Positions 52,263 to 60,973 of a stretch of 64,000 nt of DNA are shown one piece after another (position 1 is the stretch's first letter; each line of letters opens with the position of its first letter). Location of the stretch: positions 1,285,177 through 1,349,176 of the forward strand of contig JAQJVL010000154.1 in assembly GCA_035578905.1 (NCBI GenBank). The letters run 5' to 3'. Under the pieces are notes generated by a model. That model did no database searches and had not been told where the DNA came from. It saw only the letters and a program-made list of their open reading frames with translations. This DNA comes from Stictocephala bisonia. Its lineage: Eukaryota > Arthropoda > Insecta > Hemiptera > Membracidae. The translations under genes were made by a program, and so were the position numbers.

Positions 52263-53625
52263 ATGGATAATGAAAAAAATCAAAGAAATGAAGAGACTGG
52301 AGGAGATGGGCCTCACGCCCAACAAGCAGCGATCGAGGCAGGCGCTGAAACGATGAGGGGGCAGGCACTGAAACGCCTTGAAGAGCTGACCAGTGAGCTA
52401 CACGAGTTTGTCCAATCGAAGGTCAATATTCACAAGGAGATCAAGACCAAGACAACTATGGTACTAAATGCCTTAAAACGTTTCCAAAAACTGGATCAGG
52501 AATGGCAGTCATGGAAACGATGCACTCCGCATGTTACACCAGAGAGAAGTGAGCAAACTGCTGCTGTAAGCGTAGAAGCAATGGGCACCGGAGTTGAAGG
52601 TGACGGAGAATCAATTATTGAAGAGGAAAGGGAAGCTGTTACGAAGACTGGTAAGAGGAAAGACCGTACCTCGCCAGACCCAACGTACATCCAAGCGACC
52701 AAGACAAAGGACCTGAAACCGAGCCCTCCGGAAAACGTGGTGTCACAGGACGCCAAAAAAAGAGGCGACCGGATGGCAAGAAGTCCAAAGCAAGAAGGAT
52801 AAGAGGAAGCAAGCCAAAGAACAGCTTTCAAAGGAACCGACGAAGAAGCCCCGACCGGAGCCTAAGCGTAAGAAACCCTTCAAGTGGACCAAACCTGACG
52901 CGCTGATCATACGTCCAGCAGAAAAGACTATGTATGCCGATATTTTGCGTCGAATAATGCAGGACGTCCCTGATGAGCAGGTCCACACGACAGTCGAGAA
53001 GATTTATAAAACGACTACCGGAGACATGCTGATTACACTATCAAGAAACAGCAGGGACAAAGGCCAAGTCTTGCAAAAAACCATAGCAGGCATTCTTAAA
53101 GAAGATGCCAAAGTGGTCTGCTCGGGCCCACAAGAGACTATCGAAATTCGAGATATTGACGATGACACAACAAAAAATGACATCCAGGCTGCCCTGTGGA
53201 AGGAAGCAGGAGAAACGGGTGAGATTCCGCTGGAGGCAATAAAAATCCGTAAGGACTATAGAGGTACCCAGATTGCCACAGTGACATTGCCAGCGACCAC
53301 GGCACAAAAATTACTTGATGGAAAGGGCAAGATCCGGATTGGCTGGGTCAATTGTAGAGTCAGAGAAACGAAGAGACCAATCCAATGCTTCAAATGCTGG
53401 CACTTTGGACATCATGGATCTGAGTGTAAAAGCAAAGTGGACCGGACTAAGCTATGTATCAGGTGTGGACAAGAAGGACATAAGATCGCTGAGTGTAAAA
53501 ATCCAGCGAAATGTACTTTATGCACTGAGCGGCAAAGTGCAGAGGATGTCGCCCACCATGCCGGTAAACATAGATGCCCAGTATACAAAGAGGCATTCAA
53601 GAAGATGACGAATAAACGGACATGA
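52263..53625 (+). CDS. ORF1 (Gag-like nucleic-acid-binding protein) of the R1-clade element, one frameshift
   Basis: Role: ORF1 proteins of R1-clade elements coat the RNA and target it to chromatin. Seen: ATG 52263 opens a charged 179-residue segment with a likely coiled coil near residues 31-75, which stops at 52802. The adjacent frame is open through 52741-53625 and continues with a lysine-rich linker, a folded region and three zinc knuckles: CFKCWHFGHHGSEC, CIRCGQEGHKIAEC, then a third starting CTLC (about 53386-53580). The two frames meet around a run of seven A at 52755-52761; going from one to the other needs a +1 shift, so one extra A is the simplest explanation. A programmed shift or an assembly error is possible. 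The stop overlaps the ORF2 start, suggesting coupled translation. Confidence 0.9.
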
Positions 53626-56600
53626 GGATACTGCAGCTAAACCTTAACCATTGTGAGGCTGCGCATGACCTGCTCGTGCAGACAGTGCGCGAAGAAGAGA
53701 TAGATTTAGTGCTGATAGCAGAGCCATACAGACACCTCAGCACCCAAGCCTGGGAAACTGACAGCACCACTAAAGCTGCCATTTGGTCCTGTGGTAAGCT
53801 CCCTTTCCAAAGTGCAGTCAATAATAGCAATGCTGGCTTTGTGGCAGTATCAATAGATGGCGTCCACGTCTACAGCTGCTATGCACCTCCTAGCCTATCC
53901 ATCACTGATTTCACGGATTTCTTGGACCGACTGTCCGATGATGCAAAGCAGTATTACCCCATAGCAATAGCTGGAGACTTCAATTCTTGGGCAGTAGACT
54001 GGGGCAGCAAGCTTACTAACCCACGTGGAAAAGCACTATTGGAAGCAATGGCGACACTGGATGTAGTCCTTCTCAACAACGGTGACACACCAACATATAC
54101 TAAAGGAGGGGCTAGTTCGATAGTAGACCTTACATTCGTCAGCAGCAGCTTAGTAAGAAGAAGCTACTCTTGGGCAGTTATGAACATCTATACCGCCAGC
54201 GACCATAGTGCAATACTATGGGAAGTATCAACTGGCCATCACCCTCGACAAGCAACTAGACGAACTAATTCAGTTGGATGGAAAGTTAAATCTTTTGATC
54301 CAGATGCCTTTGTAGTGGCATTAGACAACGATCTGATCGCCACTGGCAGTGCTGAAGAGAAGACAAAGGAACTGATGAGAAGAGTCTCCCAGGCTTGTGA
54401 TGCTACCATGCCTCGGAAACGTGACATGAATCAACGACTGGCGGTGCACTGGTGGAACGACACCATCAGCGCACTCCGAAAAGAGTGTCTTAGGAAAAGA
54501 AGATTATCCCAGCGGGGCTATCGACAGCCTAACTCTGTAGTACTAAGGGCAGAGTACAAAAAAGCCCGTCGAGAACTGAATAAAGCCATCAAAGAGAGTA
54601 AAAGACGCTGCTGGAAGGAGCTCGTCGAAGAGGTAGAAAAAGATCCATGGGGTAGGCCGTACAAGGTGGTCATGACCCATCTAAAATGTCAGCCAATGCC
54701 GTCTCCTACTTGCCCGCAGCTCCTTAAGAAGATCGTTTTCAAACTGTTCCCTAGGCAACGTGAGTTCGCCTACTTATCAGCGCAGCTCAACTACGAAGAC
54801 ATCCCACCTGTCACGGAGGAGGAACTTATGGAGGCATGTAAACGTGTAGGAAATAATAAGGTGCCTGGTTTGGATGGAATCCCGAACATTGCATTAAAAA
54901 CAGCTATTAAAGCAGCGCCAGCATTATTCTTAGAGACCTACGAGTCGTGCATCAAAGAAGGGATCTTTCCCAGAAGATGGAAGGAGCAGATATTAGTACT
55001 ACTCCCAAAGGGAAAAAAGCCACCGGATGAACCATCATCTTACCGCCCACTCTGTATGTTAGATACGGCAGGTAAAATATTAGAGCGCATAATTCATCAA
55101 AGGATAGAAGCTGTGGTCGATCCACTTCTAGCAGATAACCAATATGGATTCCGGAAAGGACGAGCAACACTTGATGCAATCAACTTGGCCGTCAATACAG
55201 CCAAGGAGGCAATCGCCGGAAAAAGATGGAAAGGTGGTAAGAAAAAGTATTGTTTGGTGGCTGCTTTGGACATCAAGAATGCTTTTAACTCCGCCAACTG
55301 GGACTGCATTATGCGAGCCCTCGAAGACAAAAAAGTACCAGAATACCTGCTTCGCATTGTAGCAAGCTACTTTTCGAATAGGGTGCTACAGTATGACACA
55401 AAAAATGGCCCGAAAGAGTACGATATCACTGGAGGAGTACCACAAGGTTCAGTTCTTGGACCACTTCTATGGAACATCATGTACGATGGACTCCTAAGAA
55501 TCGCGTTGCCATCAGAGGTCAAGTTGTTTGCATATGCCGATGATGTAGCTGTTATGATAGTGGCGAAACACCTGGAGGAGATAAACTTGGCCTTCGATAT
55601 CACATTTAGTCGGATTAACCAATGGATGGAGATGATGAACTTGGAGCTAGCTAAGCACAAGACTGAAGCTGTGCTCATTACCAGCAGACAGGTGGTAGAA
55701 ACAATCAAGTTCGAGGTTGGAGACCAAGAGATCACATCACAACCATTTATCCGATACTTAGGAGTGATGCTTGATGCTCGACTTAATTTCAAACAGCAGG
55801 TCGACTATGTCAGTACCAAGGCGTCAGTAGTGAGAGCGAGCTTATCACGACTGATGCCTAACGTCGGAGGACCAAAGCAGAGCAGAAGGCTGCTGTTGTC
55901 ATCGGTAGTCACATCGGTGCTCACATACGGAATATCCATTTGGGCTGATGCACTAGACACGCAGGAATCATGGAGAAAGGCGGGCCCAGTTTATCGACAG
56001 AGTGCTCTGAGAGTAGCCAGCGCTTTCCGCACAATATCTGAGGAAGCAGTCTATGTCATTTCTGGAATTCTCCCACTTAAAATCCTAGCCGTAGAACGAC
56101 GGGCTCTGTACCATCGAAAGAGGACGACCTCACTAAGTCCTGAGAAACTGAGAACTGAAGAGAGACAATATAGTATAGCACGATGGCAGCACCAATGGGA
56201 TGCTGCAGAGAGAGGCAGGTGGACGTACCGTCTTATACCGAGGATAGTAGGCTGGCTGAACCGAAATCATGGAGAGGTCAATTACTATCTCACACAGATG
56301 TTGTCGGGACACGGCTGCTTCCGAGTTTATCTTCACCGCTTCAAGCATGATGATTCCCCGGAGTGTCCGTCCTGTCCAGGAGTCGCTGAAGATGTGGAGC
56401 ATGTGTTTTTTGAGTGTCCTCGTTTCAACCAAGAACGTGAAAAGTTAGAAATGATCCTCAACAAGAGAATCAAACCAGAGACGATAGTAGAAGAAATGAT
56501 ATCAAGTGAAACTGTCTGGAATGCAACAAGTGCATTCGCTACGGAAGTACTTACAGAGTTGCGTTCCATAGAAAGAATAAGAGCAAAAGCTAGAACTTAG
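53622..56600 (+). CDS. ORF2 polyprotein (endonuclease and reverse transcriptase) of the R1-clade element
   Basis: Role: nicks the target and copies the element RNA from the nick (target-primed reverse transcription). Seen in 992 uninterrupted residues: AP-type endonuclease at the N-terminus (LNLNH at 6, IAEPY at 32, GDFNSWAVDW at 118, DHSA at 194); reverse transcriptase with LPKGKKP at 461, QYGFRKGR at 507, motif A ALDIKNAFN at 548, GVPQGSVLGP at 605, catalytic YADD at 638-641 and YLGVMLD at 712; then a C-terminal zinc motif CPSC...H...C at 915-932. There is no RNase H domain, as expected for the R1 clade. All catalytic residues I can check are present and the length is usual for the family, so it looks active. 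It starts at ATG 53622, sharing ATGA with the ORF1 stop. Confidence 0.97.
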   Translation: MRILQLNLNHCEAAHDLLVQTVREEEIDLVLIAEPYRHLSTQAWETDSTTKAAIWSCGKLPFQSAVNNSNAGFVAVSIDGVHVYSCYAPPSLSITDFTDFLDRLSDDAKQYYPIAIAGDFNSWAVDWGSKLTNPRGKALLEAMATLDVVLLNNGDTPTYTKGGASSIVDLTFVSSSLVRRSYSWAVMNIYTASDHSAILWEVSTGHHPRQATRRTNSVGWKVKSFDPDAFVVALDNDLIATGSAEEKTKELMRRVSQACDATMPRKRDMNQRLAVHWWNDTISALRKECLRKRRLSQRGYRQPNSVVLRAEYKKARRELNKAIKESKRRCWKELVEEVEKDPWGRPYKVVMTHLKCQPMPSPTCPQLLKKIVFKLFPRQREFAYLSAQLNYEDIPPVTEEELMEACKRVGNNKVPGLDGIPNIALKTAIKAAPALFLETYESCIKEGIFPRRWKEQILVLLPKGKKPPDEPSSYRPLCMLDTAGKILERIIHQRIEAVVDPLLADNQYGFRKGRATLDAINLAVNTAKEAIAGKRWKGGKKKYCLVAALDIKNAFNSANWDCIMRALEDKKVPEYLLRIVASYFSNRVLQYDTKNGPKEYDITGGVPQGSVLGPLLWNIMYDGLLRIALPSEVKLFAYADDVAVMIVAKHLEEINLAFDITFSRINQWMEMMNLELAKHKTEAVLITSRQVVETIKFEVGDQEITSQPFIRYLGVMLDARLNFKQQVDYVSTKASVVRASLSRLMPNVGGPKQSRRLLLSSVVTSVLTYGISIWADALDTQESWRKAGPVYRQSALRVASAFRTISEEAVYVISGILPLKILAVERRALYHRKRTTSLSPEKLRTEERQYSIARWQHQWDAAERGRWTYRLIPRIVGWLNRNHGEVNYYLTQMLSGHGCFRVYLHRFKHDDSPECPSCPGVAEDVEHVFFECPRFNQEREKLEMILNKRIKPETIVEEMISSETVWNATSAFATEVLTELRSIERIRAKART

Positions 56601-56858
56601 AAGGAAGGTAGAAACAACACCTTAGTCACCCGAAGGAATAGCGATAGCTAATTCCCCCCCCGCGATGTAATGCCTAGACGGCGGTTTCCGTGGGGGATTA
56701 GAGGCCAGAAGACAGGAGTGGTTTTAGTGAGTATGGGCGCTAGTGTCGTTTAGTACGACACTGCGTCGAGTCTCACATATCCAGGCAAATAACTACTATA
56801 ATCAATAATAACAACTATGGGCCTCTGCCTGGAATGCGTAAATGCATTTCCACTTCTG

Positions 56859-56862
<4 letters not shown>
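56601..56862 (+). other. 3' UTR of the R1-clade element with a stem-loop
   Basis: About 260 bp before the poly(A). It contains a perfect 7-bp stem AGTGTCG/CGACACT (56742-56748 and 56756-56762) with a 7-nt loop, next to a GGTTTTAGTG run. By analogy with R1-clade 3' UTRs, this may be the RNA structure recognised by the element's own reverse transcriptase; that is inference. Confidence 0.6.
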
Positions 56863-56911
<49 letters not shown>

Positions 56912-56926
<15 letters not shown>

Positions 56927-56928
56927 CA
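56912..56928. repeat. CA repeats resuming after the R1-clade poly(A) tail
   Basis: Eight CA units follow the 50-A tail before unique DNA. They are best read as the right half of the interrupted CA microsatellite or as its target-site duplication. Confidence 0.85.
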
Positions 56929-57800
56929 TTATAGTAAATTTGTGTTGCCTGATGTTGCCATTATGCCTGGTGAAAGGCCTCGAAAAAAGTATTTTTTATT
57001 GGTGATTTTGTAAAAATTTATTAACAACCTTTTATTATATCTAATAATATTATTTTACAACCATTTTTAAATATTTTCAGTACTTAAGAATACGTTAGAG
57101 ATAAATTGTTAAAAAGATACTATATTTAAACTGTATAATGCTAAAATATAAAACTACTGCTTTTAAAAACGCCAAAATCCGTTGGTGGGTTTAAAGGGTA
57201 AAAAATAGGTATCCAAGAAACATAAGAGCATATTTTAATTTTTATAAAATCTATAATCACATGTTTCAACCTAATGATGATGAAATCTTGAATTTAAAAC
57301 ATTATAAAATGAAATGTCATCTTCAATAATGTTTGCCCTCCAATAATACACATTCTCTAAGTAAAGTAAGTAGTAAACTGTTGGAGCTTGAAATAGGATA
57401 ATGAAATAATTTATTGTACTGTATTTTTATTACATATATTCTATTGAAAATATTTGTCATCAGGTGTTTGTTTGTAATACAAAGGTTACCTTGGTTATCT
57501 CGAACTAGTTTGGATGTTAGCGTTTTTGACATTTTTTAACTAGTTCTGTGGGCAGAACATTTTTATAAGATTTTTTAAATTATATATTAGAACTATACAA
57601 TATATTTACACCGAAATAATAGAAAACTTTACGTTTATTAAAGCCATTTGGAAGGAAATTTAAACTAGCCAACATGGAAACACAAAGTTTGAACTCTCTT
57701 AAGAGGTATTGTAGGGTTATGGATGTGAAGGGAAAATGACTTGACCAGAAATAACACATGAAAATGTATCAAGAAGCCTGTGCAATATTAACTTTGGAAG

Positions 57801-57807
57801 TGTATAG

Positions 57808-57839
<32 letters not shown>

Positions 57840-57860
57840 GATATATATAAAATCTATACA
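57801..57860. repeat. Perfect 20-bp inverted repeat around an AT microsatellite
   Basis: TGTATAGATTTTATATATAT (57801-57820) and its exact complement (57841-57860) flank a TA tract that is itself nearly self-complementary, so the whole 60 bp can fold. Confidence 0.95.
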
Positions 57861-58114
57861 TGAGTGTATATAGTTTACGAATGAGTTTAGATGTGTAAAT
57901 GTAGTCATTGTTACAAACTAAGGCTGACTATTCCTTAGAAAGTGTCATAAAAATTAGCATCTGGTGCTAATCTACTGATCATTTCAAAATTTGTAAAATA
58001 CTATTTTGATCAAACTGAGGACTTTTAGCTTATGAAGCTGTGCTTACACCAATTACGCTACGGACCAATTTACTTCTACACACATGAACGACAAAAACAT
58101 TAGGTAAGGTGATT

Positions 58115-58320
58115 AGGTTTTTAACATGTCATGAGGTGTCGCTAGAACATCATAGGTTTTTAACATGTCATGAGGTGTCGCTAGAACATCACAGGTTTTT
58201 AACATGTCATGAGGTGTCGCTAGAACATCACAGGTTTTTAACATGTCATGAGGTGTCGCTAGAACATCACAGGTTTTTAACATGTCATGAGGTGTCGCTA
58301 GAACATCACAGGTTTTTAAA
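58115..58320. repeat. 39-bp minisatellite, 5.3 copies
   Basis: The unit contains AGGTTTTTAACATGTCATGA and GGTGTCGCTAGAACATCAC. Copies are identical except for one base in the first. The period is a multiple of three, so an open frame of 71 codons runs through it, but there is no start context or homology to support a gene. It lies about 1 kb upstream of the receptor. Confidence 0.95.
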
Positions 58321-59284
58321 GTGATTTCAGTAAAGAAATTACCTCATTATTGTTGCCTAGATCATTTACTTTAAAGACATATTTTAACGACGTTAATGCT
58401 ACTAACATGTTCAAATAGAAACAAATTGTTGGTATTCTATTCCAAGAAGATTCATTGAAGGTAAGTAATGTATATGATAGATACGAAACCTTTAATTGAT
58501 TTCGTGAAACCATATACTTTGCGTGAAGAGTTTGTCTCTTTCAAATCAAGCTAGATATAGTTTATTAAATCTGATCAAACAGAAGACAAATCTACTGCTC
58601 AGTTATGTTCTTTTGAGAATAAAATAATGGAAAATGTCTATGAAAAGTCACATGTAGTGTTAGTTGTGAGTTTAAAAGATGTTAAAAAAAAGTTATACTT
58701 AAATTAGTTCTACCAACATATGAGCATGTAAAAAGATTGGACTTATTGTAGTATATCCCTAAGATGAATAGCTGATGATAAAGCCTAATAAAATGAGTAA
58801 AGAGAGCCATTTAAAATTATATGTTCTGCAATTCAAATTAAAGTTTGTTATCTGTTGGATACACTAGTTGACATTGGATACTATCGTTATAACTACACTA
58901 GTGAATCAAACTTAGTGTAGTGTTTTTCAATATTTTATCTACGTTATCAGTATTGACTATAATTAGTGTAATAATACCTGAGTAGCATATTGCATTAATA
59001 TATCATTTGTAAATAAATAAACAATATGCCATTAAAGATGACATTTTGCACTTATACTAAAATATGCATGTTATCTGCCAGTAAAGTTTGGAGTGATAGT
59101 TAAGAGACATGAAGTAAGCCAACTCATCACATAGAGTGCCAATGTATTTGCGTTGTATTTGCTCAAACGTCACTTGAGATATTCCAACAAATACTTCAAG
59201 AGCCTCATGCTGTCCTTTATTCGTAATGATAATTGGATCATATACAGTTAGTGGGTCATCCAGTATCTAGTTGTGGCTATCAGG

Positions 59285-60898
59285 ATGAACCAGGACACCG
59301 TTAGCCTTCTACAACCTACGGTGGTCGTCCTGAGGGCTTGCGGAGTCTGTCCTTCAGCCTTGCGGAGACTTCATATCCCCATTTCCAACAAGATCTATGG
59401 TGTTTTCCTTGGCATTACTTTCGTTGGAATTTGTATTTTAGAAATATTCAATTTATATAACTCACTTGATGGGATTGCTGCTTTTATCGTGGTCACAGGC
59501 TACATAGTATTCATCATCAAACATTCAGTGCTGATTCTCTCTTCATTCTTAACTTGTGAGTCTTTGATGAAATTCTTCAGAATCATGGATTCTATCCAAA
59601 GGTCATTCTTCTCACTGAACATCAAACAGCAGCAAAATCCATCCCCAAAGTCACAAATAGTTTGGATTATTGTGATATTCACCCCAACAGTGCTGACGTT
59701 CTTTTGTCAAATCCTGGAAGGCAAGTATTTGGTGGCTTTGAATGGCATACTTCACTCGTTGGTTACATTAGGTACAGTCTGTAAGATAAGAGTTCTTTTC
59801 TCCTTGATCGATGACAAGTTAGATCTGCTCAACTGGCACTTTGATGACCTCAACAACCGTTGGCCTGTGTTCTTACCGCGACCCTCTGATGTCAGCTTTA
59901 GGGAGTTTTCCAGTGTTAGGGAATGGCGCAGGACCAAGTTTATCAATGAAAACGAGGATACTAGGTCAGTAACTGCAGAAAAAGTTAGGAATTTCAACAA
60001 AGCACACCTGAAGTTGGTCTACGCTTCCAGGACACTTTATTCAGTGTGCTCACTTGCAGCCTTTGTTGACATCATATCTACAGCTATGTTTTTGTCATTC
60101 TCCATACCATTGGTTTTGACGCAACACGGTTCCTTTTTCCAGAGTTTTGGATTTATTTTAATCGAATTTTCTGAAATTATGAGATTGGTTACTATCCTCT
60201 CAGTATCAACAAGGGTTCAGGAAAAGGTATAACATATTTCACTACTTAGCGTATATTTTATGTAAAAAATATAAAATTATGTGTATGTGTTTTACAATGA
60301 TATTTTTTATGATTATTATTTCTAAAAATGTAAATAAATGTGTATATTTTTATTAATTAGGTAATTACTCGTAAACATTTTGTTCAGGCAGAAAGAATGA
60401 CTCTCTTGGTGCATGACCTGCTTGACGAAGATCGACACTCACCGGATGTTGTTGAACAGGTTAATTAATCTATAGCTTCCAATTTAGTTTACTTGTTTTA
60501 TTATTTTATTTTGTTATGGAGTAAAAAATAAATAACCAACATTTTCAATTAAAGAATGTTTTAATTTATTTTAGGGCCTAAAACGTAAGCGTGTTAGGTT
60601 GGGGCATAAAAAACATGTTCGTTGTTTAAGTTTAAATTGTAGTATAAAATACTATGAAAAAGAGCAATAATTATATTCTATGGCACTCAATATTATGGTT
60701 TTAAAGGAGCATATACTTTGATACATTAAAGTTATTTGGGCCATTTCATTCTTATATAGTACGTTATAATAGTAAAAGAGTTTTTCCTGCAATTATGAAT
60801 TACATTATATGTTAATATGTGCAAGTTTTATGAGACAAACTCAAAACTTGCAGTAGTAAATATTTTTAGTTTATATTTATAAGTAAAAAGCCAGTCCC

Positions 60899-60973
<75 letters not shown>

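Larger units (their letters stand above)
56929..59284. other. Region upstream of the gustatory receptor
   Basis: It contains the AT-flanked inverted repeat (57801) and the 39-bp minisatellite (58115). The promoter of the receptor is expected in the last part, but I cannot assign a TATA box or initiator with confidence. No other gene seen. Confidence 0.6.

Noticed and set aside
59273..59284. GTG at 59273 as start of the gustatory receptor
   Set aside because: A eukaryotic nuclear gene would use ATG; the in-frame ATG at 59285 has A at -3 and loses only four residues.
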